A DNA stretch of 64,000 nucleotides, taken from contig NZ_JAHNZO010000024.1 of assembly GCF_018998565.1 (NCBI RefSeq), forward strand, positions 53,538 to 117,537, read 5' to 3'. Numbering within the stretch: the first letter of the stretch is position 1; every line of letters starts with the position of its first letter. This stretch comes from Paenibacillus oleatilyticus (GTDB lineage Bacteria > Bacillota > Bacilli > Paenibacillales > NBRC-103111). The notes below the pieces were generated by a model. It was not told the origin of the DNA, ran no database searches, and saw only the letters and a list, made by a program, of their open reading frames with translations. Positions 15,258 to 24,441 of this stretch are shown piece by piece. A program made the translations under genes and the position numbers.

Positions 15258-17214
15258 GCTGAAGCTCGTCCGCTGCCTTCCGAAGCTGTTCGGCTTCCCC
15301 TGACGCCTTACCTGCAAGGTCGAGCTGACCGGCGGAGGCAGCAGCCGCCCTTAGCGTCTGCTCCGAGGCGCTGCCAGCGATGCGGGCCATTTCCTCGATA
15401 CCGGCCGTCACCTCCTCGGTGCCGGCGGACAGCTGCTCGGAGGCAGCCGATATTTCCTGAATTTGCGCCGTGATGCCCTGCGCCATCGTCAAGATCCGTT
15501 CGAAAGCCGCGCCGGCCTGCCCGACTTCCCCGACACCTTTCTCCACCTCTTGGCCTCCCTTGGCCATCGCGGCTACCGCAGATGCCATCGAGGCCTGTAT
15601 GTCTTCGATCTGTTCCTGAATGCGCTGCGCCGACGCCTCGGACTGCTCGGCCAGCTTGCGTACCTCGCCAGCGACGACCGCAAAGCCCCGGCCGTGCTCT
15701 CCCGCCCGGGCCGCTTCGATAGCCGCGTTCAAGGCGAGCAGGCCCGTCTGGGACGCAATGCCGGATATCGCGCCGGCCATTTCCTGCACCGAGTGCATGC
15801 GGCCTTCCAGTTCCCTGATCGCTTGGCCGACCTGCTGCGCCGACTGGCGCATCGTCCCCATCTGCTCCATAGCTCCAACCGAGGTGCGATTGCCCGCTTC
15901 GGCCTCCTGCACCATCGCGAGCGATGCCTCCGTGACGTGGGCCGATGCCTCGGCGATGCGCTGAATGCCCGCCGCCATCTCCTCCATTGCCTTGGCGCTA
16001 TCCCCGGCGCTCACGGCTTGGCTTTCGGCGCCCGCCGCCAGTTCGTCCAGCGTATACGCAATCGCCTCCGAAGCTTCGCGGGACTGCGCGGCATGCGCCG
16101 CGAGCTGATGCGAGCTGTCCGTTACCCGAAGGGAAAGGGCATGTACTCCCTTCATCATCTGCTGCAAGTGGGCGATAAACCGGTTAATCTCCCCGGAAAG
16201 CCGCCCCATCTCGTCCTTGCCTCTTACGGCAAGGCGGTAGGTCAAATCCGCTTCCTGCGAGTTGAGATTGGCCGTCGCAGCCAGCACTGCCTGAAGCTTG
16301 CGGGCGACGGAAAACTTCAACAGCACGAACAACAGGCCGAGCACAACAAGCAGCACGATCAGAAGCTCTACGGCGACCGTGAGCTGCTGCTGCGCGATCA
16401 GCGCGTCCGATTTTTCCTTATTAAGCGCAATGCGAACCGCCCCCCAATGCTTGCCCTCGAAGTATAGAGGGTAAGACATGTCCCACGTCTCGACGACCCG
16501 TCCTTCCACGCTTCGCGGGTATTTTTGCAGCAGCACATCGGAAGTATCCTTGTACGCCGCGGCCGCATAGCCCGTCGGGTCGTTGAATACGCGATTGGCC
16601 CGGTATTTCTGGCTCAGCTGCCCCTCCGCTCCCCAGCGGTCCTTCGAAGACTCGCCTTGCGGACTGTAGCCGCTGTTGTGCGTCGCGATGAAGCCGACCG
16701 CGTCCGGATTCGCCGAGTAGGCGATCGGAATGGCGAACACGATCTGCGGGTCGGTCAGGAATCCGTCGACCATCGCCTGCCACCGCTCGTCCGTATAAGC
16801 GCCGTAAGCGCTGGTGTATTTCAACTCGTATTGTGCGAGCGGGATGTCTTGACCGTCGAATCGTTTCTGCTTCGCCGAAGCATATTCCTTATCCTTCGAC
16901 CGCTTCTCCGCTTCCTCGCGGCTTGCGGCGATCGGCTCCAGCCGGTCGTCGAACAACCGGGTCCGCAGCTCTTCGCCGGAGAGCTTCGTGCCGTCTTGCA
17001 GCGTCACCCCGGTGCGCAGGTCCAACTCGGTCAGGCTCTGCAAGCTTTTAGATAACGATATCGCCATCGTCCGACCTTTGTCGAACAGCGAAGCTTCCGC
17101 GTGACTGCGAATGATGCTGCTTTGATAAGCGAACACCACACCCATTAAGAGCAGGAGCACCAGGCTGCTGTACACCATAAATCGGCCCGTTAACGAATGA
17201 AGTGGATTTCTCAT
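15232..17214 (-). CDS. Methyl-accepting chemotaxis protein
   Basis: 660 residues: first transmembrane helix about 14-33, a large extracytoplasmic sensor of ~240 residues (Cache-like), second transmembrane helix about 283-303, a HAMP domain (RLAVRGKDEMGRLSGEINRF), and a long helical signalling domain with the conserved hairpin tip QTGLLALNAAIEAARAGEHG then RGFAVVAGEVRKLAEQS. It transmits ligand binding to CheA/CheW. The ATG at 17214 follows GAGGTG; a 25-residue upstream extension lacks a ribosome site. Ligand unknown. Its terminator begins inside the coding region. Confidence 0.95.
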   Translation of the reverse strand: MRNPLHSLTGRFMVYSSLVLLLLMGVVFAYQSSIIRSHAEASLFDKGRTMAISLSKSLQSLTELDLRTGVTLQDGTKLSGEELRTRLFDDRLEPIAASREEAEKRSKDKEYASAKQKRFDGQDIPLAQYELKYTSAYGAYTDERWQAMVDGFLTDPQIVFAIPIAYSANPDAVGFIATHNSGYSPQGESSKDRWGAEGQLSQKYRANRVFNDPTGYAAAAYKDTSDVLLQKYPRSVEGRVVETWDMSYPLYFEGKHWGAVRIALNKEKSDALIAQQQLTVAVELLIVLLVVLGLLFVLLKFSVARKLQAVLAATANLNSQEADLTYRLAVRGKDEMGRLSGEINRFIAHLQQMMKGVHALSLRVTDSSHQLAAHAAQSREASEAIAYTLDELAAGAESQAVSAGDSAKAMEEMAAGIQRIAEASAHVTEASLAMVQEAEAGNRTSVGAMEQMGTMRQSAQQVGQAIRELEGRMHSVQEMAGAISGIASQTGLLALNAAIEAARAGEHGRGFAVVAGEVRKLAEQSEASAQRIQEQIEDIQASMASAVAAMAKGGQEVEKGVGEVGQAGAAFERILTMAQGITAQIQEISAASEQLSAGTEEVTAGIEEMARIAGSASEQTLRAAAASAGQLDLAGKASGEAEQLRKAADELQQTAGRFKV

Positions 17215-17370
17215 GTTACTAGCACCTCGGGTTCTTAATTTTTCCAATTCATGGATGGAGGAATGTTCCAAATGAACATTAACATCCATTGTACTACGGA
17301 ACCCAGGTGAAAAGTTTCACAAAAACTGAAGAAGTTTTGTCGAATTTTAGGACAAATGCAATGAAAAAGA

Positions 17371-17419
17371 ACAAAAAAGAGAGAAAATCCCCCTTATGTC
17401 CTAGGACTCTCTCTCTTAA
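17371..17419 (-). terminator. Probable terminator of the methyltransferase gene
   Basis: On the minus strand AAGAGAGAGAGTCC pairs imperfectly with GGATTTTCTCTCTT, followed by TTTTTTG. The position, just past the stop at 17427, fits. Confidence 0.6.
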
Positions 17420-17426
17420 TTAACAT

Positions 17427-18626
17427 TTACGTCTTCAGCCACGGTTCCAGCTTGTCCTGCAGCGCCCGTTCCAAGTAGGGCTCCGCCTGCAGAAAATTCC
17501 GGAATCCTTGGTACTCCTCCGCCTGCTTGGCCCGTTCGGCGGGTTTCGGCGGCTGAATGCTGCGAACCGCCCGGATTAAAATATTTTTCGGCGTATGCTC
17601 CAGGTCGATGAATTCAAGCAGCTGCGTCTTGTAGCCGACCAGCTCAAGCAGCTTCGCCCGGATCGCATCCGTGGCCAGCGCGGAAAACCGCTCCTTCAAA
17701 ATGCCGTGCTGCAGCAGCGGGCCGAGCACGTCGCTGCGCACCTGCCGGAACAGCTCATGCTGACAGCAAGGCACGGACAAGACGACCGAAGCGTCCCAAC
17801 GAACCGCCTTCTCCATCGCCGCATCGGTCGCCGTATCGCAGGCATGCAGCGTCACGACCATGTCGACCTGCCGCAGCTCGTCGTACTTGGCGATGTCGCC
17901 GACAAGGAACCGCAGCCCGTCATAGCCGAGCTTCTCCGCAAGCGCGCTGCAGTGCCGGATCACATCTTCCTTGAGATCGAGGCCGACGACGCGCAGGTCG
18001 AAGCCCTGCATCTCCTTCAGAAAATGATACATCGCAAACGTCAAATACGACTTCCCACAGCCAAAATCGACGATAGTCAGCGTCCGGTCCTTCGGCAAAT
18101 GCGGCAAAATATCGGCGATCATTTCGACAAACCGGTTAATTTGCCGGAACTTGTCGTATTTGGGGGCCAGCACTTTTCCCTGGGCGTTCATAATTCCGAG
18201 CTCGATCAGAAAAGGAACGGGGACGCCTTCCTCCAGCACGTAGTTCTTTTTCCGGTTATGGGCAGGCGCCCCGCTCACCCCTTGCTTCGTCGGCGGCTTG
18301 CGGAGGATGCCGATCTTGCCTTTCTTGCTGATCAGCACCTGATAGTCCGCTTCGCCCGTCTGCAGCAGCCCTTGCCGGAACTGCCCGGCAAGCAGCGCAT
18401 TCAGCTTCGCCTCCGCCGCTTCCGGCGCCAAATTCTCATGCAATACCTTCGGCCCGCAGAAGGAGCTGAATTGATAGTTCAAAGCCCCCTTGAGCTGTAC
18501 GGGCTTCACCGTCACCTTCGTGCAGCCGTCCGGCTCGCTTCGCCGCACCTGGCTGAGCGTCGCTTGGATCAGCGTCCCTTCCTGAAACAATCGCCCCGTT
18601 AATTCTGTCAATTCCTGCTCTTGCAT
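17427..18626 (-). CDS. Class I SAM-dependent methyltransferase (Methyltransf_32 type)
   Basis: 399 residues. Motif I is TIVDFGCGKSYLTFAMYHFL (about 185-204), followed by VVGLDLKEDVI and a motif IV-like VTLHACDTATDAAMEKAV; VPCCQHEL nearby carries a Cys pair characteristic of this family (Methyltransf_32, related to METTL25-like proteins). The N-terminal ~150 residues look like a separate domain. The substrate is not known to me. Lies 35 bp after a convergent-free gap upstream of the sugar dehydrogenase gene in the same direction. Confidence 0.8.
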   Translation of the reverse strand: MQEQELTELTGRLFQEGTLIQATLSQVRRSEPDGCTKVTVKPVQLKGALNYQFSSFCGPKVLHENLAPEAAEAKLNALLAGQFRQGLLQTGEADYQVLISKKGKIGILRKPPTKQGVSGAPAHNRKKNYVLEEGVPVPFLIELGIMNAQGKVLAPKYDKFRQINRFVEMIADILPHLPKDRTLTIVDFGCGKSYLTFAMYHFLKEMQGFDLRVVGLDLKEDVIRHCSALAEKLGYDGLRFLVGDIAKYDELRQVDMVVTLHACDTATDAAMEKAVRWDASVVLSVPCCQHELFRQVRSDVLGPLLQHGILKERFSALATDAIRAKLLELVGYKTQLLEFIDLEHTPKNILIRAVRSIQPPKPAERAKQAEEYQGFRNFLQAEPYLERALQDKLEPWLKT

Positions 18627-18661
18627 CCCGCTTCACGTTCTCCAATCCGTTAGTTCATGAT

Positions 18662-19843
18662 TTAAAATTCCGGGATAAACCGGATGATCTTATCGTCGTC
18701 CTTCTGCGGCTGCCCGCGGCCGTCCCGGTTGTTCGTCAGCACATAGAGCGAACCGTCCGGCGCTTCCGCCACCGTTCGAAGCCTGCCGAGCTCGCCGGCG
18801 AGCAGCGGCTCGATGGAATGGGCGCTCTTGCCGTCTTGCGCCAGGACGATGTGCAGCATCTGCGTCCCGCGCAGATTGGCGGCCAGCAGGTGGCCTTTCC
18901 ACGGCCCGCGGCTGACGAAGGTCATGCCCGACGGCGCCCATGTGACGTCGCCGCTGTGCACGACCGGCGCTCTTAGCGGTCCCGGTCCTTTTTTCCCGGC
19001 ATCGGCCGGGTTGATCTCGGTCTCGTCGCCTTGGACGAGGGGCCAGCCGTAGTTCGCCCCGGCCTCGATGAGATTGATCTCGTCGTGAGCCGTCTGACCG
19101 TGCTCGGAGCCGTACAGCCGCTCCGTCTCCGGATGCCAGGCGAGCCCTTGAGGGTTGCGGTGGCCGAGGCTGTAGACAGGCGAGCCGGGGAACGGATTGT
19201 CCGGCGGCACGGAGCCGTCTTTGGCGATGCGGAATATTTTGCCGGCGAACTTGGCCGCATCTTGAGCAGCCGGGCGGTCGTCGGCATCTCCGTTCGTAAT
19301 ATACAGCATGCCGTCCGGCCCGAACTTCACCCGCCCGCCGTCGTGAATCCGGTTGCCCGGCAGGTTATCCAGCAGCACTTGGTTGAGAACGGCTTTCCCG
19401 CCCTGCTCCTTCAGGCGGACGACCCGATTGACCGGCCGTTCGTCTTGGACGTACGTATGATAGGCATAAATATAGCCGGTGCGTGCAAATTGCGGATCGA
19501 GCGCGAAGCCAAGCAGCCCCGCTTCCCCCTGCTTGTACAAACTGCCGTTCACTTGGAACACCGGCTCCGCGATCAGCTTCCCCTTGTCGATGACGCGCAG
19601 CGCACCGCCGCGCTCAGTAAAGAAAATACGGCCATCCGGCGCAAAATCGATTTCCCACGGCACGGCCAATCCTGCGGCTACGGTTTCCCGCTTATAAGGA
19701 AAGGCAGCTTTGGACGCTTCGCCCGGAGACGGGGCGGAAGGTGCCGTGCCCGAAGCAGGGGCTGCCTGACGCTCCTCCTCGCAGCCGGCAAGCAGCAGCG
19801 CAAAAAGCAGTCCCGCTGCGGTACGCAAAATCGTTCGATTCAT
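18662..19843 (-). CDS. PQQ-dependent sugar dehydrogenase-like lipoprotein (GSDH family)
   Basis: 393 residues. A lipoprotein signal (FALLLAGC) is followed by a linker and a six-bladed beta-propeller typical of glucose/sorbosone dehydrogenases (GLAVPWEIDFAPDGRIFFTE; GLLGFALDPQF; HDGGRVKFGPDGMLYITNGD; GHRNPQGLAWHPE; SEHGQTAHDEIN). These oxidise aldoses or act as soluble sugar oxidases outside the cell; PQQ use is family knowledge and not shown here. Start ATG 19843 has GGAGG upstream; an ATG 18 bases earlier does not. Confidence 0.9.
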   Translation of the reverse strand: MNRTILRTAAGLLFALLLAGCEEERQAAPASGTAPSAPSPGEASKAAFPYKRETVAAGLAVPWEIDFAPDGRIFFTERGGALRVIDKGKLIAEPVFQVNGSLYKQGEAGLLGFALDPQFARTGYIYAYHTYVQDERPVNRVVRLKEQGGKAVLNQVLLDNLPGNRIHDGGRVKFGPDGMLYITNGDADDRPAAQDAAKFAGKIFRIAKDGSVPPDNPFPGSPVYSLGHRNPQGLAWHPETERLYGSEHGQTAHDEINLIEAGANYGWPLVQGDETEINPADAGKKGPGPLRAPVVHSGDVTWAPSGMTFVSRGPWKGHLLAANLRGTQMLHIVLAQDGKSAHSIEPLLAGELGRLRTVAEAPDGSLYVLTNNRDGRGQPQKDDDKIIRFIPEF

Positions 19844-19934
19844 AAGGGCCAGAGCCTCCATCCCTTTTCATCCCATTATAACCAAACGGCGCAAGGAAAA
19901 GCGACCTGTCCGAACCATATTTCATTCTGCTGCT

Positions 19935-20213
19935 TTATTTATTGTGGAACCACGCGACAAGCAATGCGGCAAAAGCAATGAGCAGATTGATCCAGCCGGG
20001 GTAGAGCTGCTTGTTGAGCAGCCGCTCTTTTTCAATCCGTTCGAGACGTTCGTCGCGTGCACGCAGCATCTCGTTCAATTCCATTCGGGATATATAGTTG
20101 CCATGCCACTTATCCAGCTTTTCTTCCATGCGCGTGACGGCGACTTCGATATTCTCGAGCCGGGTTTCAACCTTCGTTAACCGTTCCCCGTCTTTATACG
20201 GATTCGCGTTCAT
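19935..20213 (-). CDS. Small coiled-coil membrane protein (XhlA/holin-like)
   Basis: 92 residues. A long amphipathic coiled-coil region (ERLTKVETRLENIEVAVTRM, then EKLDKWHGNYISRMELNEML) is followed by one C-terminal transmembrane helix (WINLLIAFAALLVAWF). This layout matches hemolysin XhlA-like proteins of prophages and the many solitary homologues in Bacillales. The ATG at 20213 has AAAGGAG upstream; a GTG twelve bases earlier overlaps it. No other phage genes are near, so a stand-alone role is likely. Confidence 0.7.
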   Translation of the reverse strand: MNANPYKDGERLTKVETRLENIEVAVTRMEEKLDKWHGNYISRMELNEMLRARDERLERIEKERLLNKQLYPGWINLLIAFAALLVAWFHNK

Positions 20214-20348
20214 TGTTTTTGTCACTCCTTTGCTGGGCAGCGCCGCGAGCGGTCTGCCGACTGGGTTCCGCTCTACAGTATATGCGACAAGCCTCCCCGC
20301 CGAAGCGACGATTACACAGCGGCAGCGGGTAATCAGGCCTCAATTTAC

Positions 20349-20373
20349 AAAAAAAGGCACAGCTTCCTGCGCC
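20349..20373 (-). terminator. Rho-independent terminator of dps
   Basis: On the minus strand GGCGCAG-GAAG-CTGTGCC (seven pairs, one G-U) is followed by seven T residues, about 35 bp past the dps stop. Confidence 0.8.
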
Positions 20374-20406
20374 ATCCGCAAGTCGCCATGCCCCCGGTCC
20401 GGGACG

Positions 20407-20847
20407 CTATTTTCCCAAAAACGATTCCAGCATCCAAACGTGCTTCTCCAGCTCGCTGTGGATCGCAAGCAGCATATCGCCGGTCGTCTCGTCGTCCGCC
20501 GCTTCGGCAATCGCCATCCCTTCCTTCAGCTCCCCAATCAGCGTTCCGAAGTCGTTGGCGATGGAACGGACCATCTGCTCGGCATTCTCGCTGCCGGAAG
20601 CTTCGTGCAGGGTCGTTTTCTCCAAAATTTCTTTCATGGTGGCGACCGGCTGCCCTTTGAGCGCCAGCAGCCGCTCGGCCAAATTGTCCACGTGAAGGGC
20701 CGCCTCGTTATACAGCTCTTCAAATTTCGCATGCAGGGTGAAAAATTGCGGCCCCTTCACATACCAATGGTAATTATGGAGCTTGATGAACAGCAGGCTC
20801 CAGTTCGCTATCTGGGTGTTCAGCACTTCCGTTAAGCTTTTGGACAT
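20407..20847 (-). CDS. dps: Dps / ferritin-like DNA-protecting protein
   Basis: 146 residues, the usual Dps length. The intersubunit ferroxidase residues H27, H39, D54 and E58 are present in HWYVKGPQFFTLHAKFEELY and HVDNLAERLLAL. The dodecamer oxidises and stores iron using peroxide, protecting DNA. The start has AAGGAGGAAC upstream and an own terminator follows, so it is monocistronic. No PerR-type box was identified with certainty. Confidence 0.93.
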   Translation of the reverse strand: MSKSLTEVLNTQIANWSLLFIKLHNYHWYVKGPQFFTLHAKFEELYNEAALHVDNLAERLLALKGQPVATMKEILEKTTLHEASGSENAEQMVRSIANDFGTLIGELKEGMAIAEAADDETTGDMLLAIHSELEKHVWMLESFLGK

Positions 20848-20942
20848 GGGTCGTTCCTCCTTGGATCGCGTTCTTTTCCAGCTTATCCCTAGTTAATATG
20901 AAAAACTGAAGCCGCTTTTATACATCACACCGAAGGAACTGG

Positions 20943-23297
20943 CTAGGGGGCATTCGCGGCGATGGGCTCAGCCGGTACTGCAAACCGGACATAGAATGCC
21001 GTACCCTCCGGTCCGGTCTGCCACGTCAGCTTCGCTCCGTGCCGGGCAGCAATACTGAAGCAGACCGCCAGACCGAGCCCCGTCCCCCGCTCCTTCGTCG
21101 TAAAGAACGGCGTCCCGATCTTGGCCAGCACGTCCTTGTCCATGCCGTGGCCCTGATCGCTGACCTCCAGCACGACCTCCGACTCTTCCGTATAGGTGGC
21201 GATTTCAAGCCGTCCTCCGGCTTCCATCGCTTCGAGCCCGTTCAGCGCGAGATTCAATACCATCTGCCGGATCTCCTTCTCGTCGAGCTCCAGCTCGGGA
21301 CACGATTCGAGCCGCAGGTGAAGCTGCTTATCGGCCAGCGTCGCCTCCGCTTGAATGAGCGGACCGATGGCCTCGATCACCTGAGCCAGATTTTGCGGGC
21401 GGCGGTCGGTGGTCTTGTTTTTGGCCAGCGCCAAAAACTCGCTGATAATCCCGTTGGCGCGGTTCAGCTCCTCCACCATGACGTCGATAATGTCCTTGGG
21501 CGGAAGGGTTTTCTTCGCGCGCATCAGTTGGAGAAAGCCGCGGACGGTCGTCATCGGATTGCGGATTTCATGCGCGATGCCGGCAGCCATTTCCCCGATC
21601 ATATGCAGCCGGTCCAGCCGCGCAATCTCCCTCTCCAGCGCCACCCGGTCCGTAATATCCGTAATGACCGCCAGCACGCAAGGTACATCCGGCGTCTCAA
21701 TGATCTCCGTGGACAGCAGTCCCGTCCGCCGCTCGCCCGCCTTGGTCACATACTGTACCTTCACGTCCGTCACTGTATCGGCGAAGTCCACGGGGGGCGT
21801 CTCGACCAGTCCTTCGTCCGAGACGAGCGTCATCTGCAGATTGGCGGCTCCCGACGTCATTTCTTCATAGGTGTATCCCGTATGCTTCATCCAGCTCTCG
21901 TTGACGTCGAGATACGTCCGGTCGCTTAACGACTGAATTGCCATCAAACAAGGCGTCGCCTGAAAAATCGTATAAAATCGCTCCTGCGATTCCCGGGCAT
22001 CCTGCTCCATGCGCCGCCGCTCGTTCGTATCCTGGATATATAAGCTGATGCCGAGCGACGACGGGAAAGCCCTCACCTCAACCCAGCTGTCCGTCAGATT
22101 CGAATAAAATTCCGCCCGCTGCGGCGCTTGCTCCAGGGCTGCGCGCAAAAACAAATCGTAGCACTTCGAGCGTTCCACCGGCGCATAATCCCAGAACGGC
22201 CGGCCAAGCGCCTGCTCCTTCACGATGCGGAGGCGCTGCTCGGCCGAACGGTTCATGTAGACGATTGCCCCGTCGTGGTCGAGCGCATAAAACGCGTCCG
22301 TGATGCTTTCCAAAATATCGTTGATCCGGTCGTACGACCGCAGCAGCTGCTCGGTAACCTGATGCCGCCGCCGGATTTCCGCCTGAAGCCTTCCGTTAGC
22401 TTCGCGAAGCGCATACGTGCGCTGCTCTACGGCTTGCTCCATGCGGATATACTGCATTTTGCGCTCGGTCACGTCGCGAACCGAACAGACATAGATCGGC
22501 CGGTCGCCGATACAGGCGCTGCCGATCTGCAGCTCGGCAGGGAACGTCCCGCCGCTGCGGCGCACGGCCGTAACGTCCGTCGCTTCCCTCGTGCCGCAAT
22601 CCGGCAGCAGGGAGCCACTTTCCCCCGAGCCGAACAGCCGCTCGGTGTACGGCACGACCAGCCACACGGGCTTCCCGATCAGCTCCTCCGGGCCGTACCT
22701 GAACAGCGGCCGGACGGCGGGATTGGCCGACAAAATCGTTCCCTCTGCGTCGACGGTCAAGAAAGCGTCAGTCGACGTCTCGCTGATGGCCCGGGCCATC
22801 GCTTCCATCCGTCGAAGCTTGTCCGTATTGTCCAGAAGCCGGGCATGCGCCTGCTCCAGGTCGATCGTGCGCCGGGTGATCAGCTCCTTTTGCGCCTTAA
22901 GCTGCTCCCGGTCCCGGTAGATGCCTGCGAACTGCCTGACCTTTACTTTTAACACAACCGGCTGCACCGGCTTGAATATAAAATCGATCGCCCCGATTTC
23001 ATAGCCTCGTACCATATGCTCGGTCGCTTGACTGAGCGCCGTAACGAAGATCACGGGAATCGACCTGTACCGCTCTTGCGATTTCAGCATGCGAACGGTT
23101 TCAAAGCCGTTCATTCCCGGCATTTCAATATCCATCAGAATCAAGGCGAAAGGCTCCTGCATCACTTGCCGCAGCGCTTCCTCTCCGGAATTGGCTGTGG
23201 CGATGCGGTAATCGGGAGATTGCAGTATGGAAGACATAGCGAGCAAATGTTCCGGCCGATCATCGACAATCAGTATATTTACTTGCGGTTCAGCCAT
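20943..23297 (-). CDS. Hybrid histidine kinase: N-terminal receiver, three PAS domains, kinase
   Basis: 784 residues, no transmembrane helix, so cytosolic. Order: receiver domain 1-125 (D56 in ALILMDIEMPG), three PAS domains (about 175-290, 320-430, 445-560; DVTERK and ITDITDRV ends are visible), HisKA with H576 in GEMAAGIAHEIRNPMTTVRG, and HATPase_c (NLALNGLEAMEAGG; GTGLGLAVCFSI). The phosphoacceptor region resembles the Bacillus sporulation kinases KinA-E, which feed Spo0F; a sporulation role is inference. The receiver is at the N-terminus, as in regulator-kinase fusions. Ribosome site AGGAGAG. No adjacent response regulator. Confidence 0.9.
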   Translation of the reverse strand: MAEPQVNILIVDDRPEHLLAMSSILQSPDYRIATANSGEEALRQVMQEPFALILMDIEMPGMNGFETVRMLKSQERYRSIPVIFVTALSQATEHMVRGYEIGAIDFIFKPVQPVVLKVKVRQFAGIYRDREQLKAQKELITRRTIDLEQAHARLLDNTDKLRRMEAMARAISETSTDAFLTVDAEGTILSANPAVRPLFRYGPEELIGKPVWLVVPYTERLFGSGESGSLLPDCGTREATDVTAVRRSGGTFPAELQIGSACIGDRPIYVCSVRDVTERKMQYIRMEQAVEQRTYALREANGRLQAEIRRRHQVTEQLLRSYDRINDILESITDAFYALDHDGAIVYMNRSAEQRLRIVKEQALGRPFWDYAPVERSKCYDLFLRAALEQAPQRAEFYSNLTDSWVEVRAFPSSLGISLYIQDTNERRRMEQDARESQERFYTIFQATPCLMAIQSLSDRTYLDVNESWMKHTGYTYEEMTSGAANLQMTLVSDEGLVETPPVDFADTVTDVKVQYVTKAGERRTGLLSTEIIETPDVPCVLAVITDITDRVALEREIARLDRLHMIGEMAAGIAHEIRNPMTTVRGFLQLMRAKKTLPPKDIIDVMVEELNRANGIISEFLALAKNKTTDRRPQNLAQVIEAIGPLIQAEATLADKQLHLRLESCPELELDEKEIRQMVLNLALNGLEAMEAGGRLEIATYTEESEVVLEVSDQGHGMDKDVLAKIGTPFFTTKERGTGLGLAVCFSIAARHGAKLTWQTGPEGTAFYVRFAVPAEPIAANAP

Positions 23298-23382
23298 ATG
23301 TATACTCTCCTAGGGTCCGGTTATTATCCTATATCCTTACATTTTTCGCTAGCCGGACATTCTTCTCCTGCTGCCGCTATGA

Positions 23383-23414
23383 AAAAAAGAAGCCCGTTTC
23401 CCGAGGGAACGGAC
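23383..23414 (-). terminator. Distal half of the spo0M terminator (T-run copy)
   Basis: On the minus strand GTCCGTTCCCTCGGGAAACGG folds and is followed by GCTTCTTTTTTTT. Joining this copy with sequence right of 23650 restores a longer stem (GAAG..CTTC), which suggests the original terminator was intact before element B entered. Confidence 0.7.
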
Positions 23415-23650
23415 AGAGTGTTGAAAAAGTGGGCAAATGGGCCAATAGAGGTGTATGAGGGGGTTGGGGTATCCACTTCCGACCGCTGTTGTCATCGGGA
23501 AATCTGATTAGAAGCCGCTTGTAGCGGACATTTCCCGAAGACAAAGGCGGGCGCTATCGCTTCTCCAGTGGATACCCCACCTCCGTATGTACCTCTGTTT
23601 TGTAAAAGCCCACTTTCTCAACAAGCTCCACGTTTCCCGAGGGAACGGAC
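23395..23650. mobile_element. Palindromic element B inserted at a terminator, with 20-bp direct repeats
   Basis: A 216-bp body (23415-23630) is flanked by perfect 20-bp direct repeats, CGTTTCCCGAGGGAACGGAC at 23395-23414 and 23631-23650. That sequence is the core of a terminator hairpin for the gene at 23668. The body is self-complementary: 23420-23434 with 23608-23622 (one mismatch), TGGGGTATCCAC at 23465-23476 with 23568-23579 (exact), 23489-23503 with 23530-23544 (one mismatch). AATCTGATTAGAA (23501-23513) and CAAAGGCGG (23542-23550) are shared with element A, but the helix arms differ in sequence. No gene inside. It fills most of the 370-bp gap 23298-23667. Confidence 0.8.
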
Positions 23651-23667
23651 TTCCTGGTCAAGTTCGC

Positions 23668-24441
23668 TTAAATATAACGTGAAATGAGGTCATGCAGCTG
23701 CCCGGCAACGATTGTCGAGCCCCGGCGCAGCTCGCTGCCCGGAATAGTCAAGCGGATGAGGCTTTCGTCCAGCCCCAGTTGTTCTTCGAGTTTTCCCTTG
23801 AAGCCCCGGGCGCGGCGGTCGATCTGCAGAAACAGCTCCAGATCGTCTCCTCTTGGGAAGTAGAGCACTTCCAGCTCGTCGAGCGCACCGTGGAAATTCG
23901 TCGTCGGCACGTACTCGAACTCCTGCACGAACGGCAGCTGCCCGCCCAAGTTTGGCGAGTAGTCGTTGGAAACTTCACGCAGACGGAAGCCGAGCTCATT
24001 CAGCGCCTCCATCACGGTAGCCACATTCGGGCCGGCAACGATGTCGATCTGGTCCCGGTCCCTGGGATCGATCGCCATGTCGATATCGAGTCCCGTTTCC
24101 AGCCAGACCGGCGTGTTTTGCAGTGACAGCGGAGCGTTTTCCGGAATCCCCAGCGTAAATGTGACCTCCCGGCCCTCGCCCGCCCGCAGCAGGAAGCCGT
24201 CGGTGATGTGGTATTTGGCAATCTCCGCGGTATAGGTCATTTTCTTATCGTTTTCTTCCTTCAAGTACTCCGTCTTCAAATACATGTAGATGCTTTCGAT
24301 CTGCTGATCCAATTGACCGCCTTGAATATGCATGACTCCGCTAATCGTCTCTCCCGGTGAAACCCGCGGATGATCCAGCCTCGTATCCACCTTCGCCGAT
24401 CCGATTCCTACACTTGCAAGCACTTTCTTAAAAATGGACAT
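23668..24441 (-). CDS. spo0M: Sporulation control protein Spo0M
   Basis: 257 residues, the usual size. The start MSIFKKVLASVGIGSAKVDT, the arrestin-like first half (PGETISGVMHIQGG; IYMYLKTEYLKEENDKK) and the central FTLGIPENAPLS are characteristic of Spo0M. In Bacillus subtilis it influences sporulation and cytoskeletal organisation. The ATG at 24441 follows GGGAGGC; an upstream extension is not supported. Its terminator carries inserted element B. Confidence 0.9.
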   Translation of the reverse strand: MSIFKKVLASVGIGSAKVDTRLDHPRVSPGETISGVMHIQGGQLDQQIESIYMYLKTEYLKEENDKKMTYTAEIAKYHITDGFLLRAGEGREVTFTLGIPENAPLSLQNTPVWLETGLDIDMAIDPRDRDQIDIVAGPNVATVMEALNELGFRLREVSNDYSPNLGGQLPFVQEFEYVPTTNFHGALDELEVLYFPRGDDLELFLQIDRRARGFKGKLEEQLGLDESLIRLTIPGSELRRGSTIVAGQLHDLISRYI

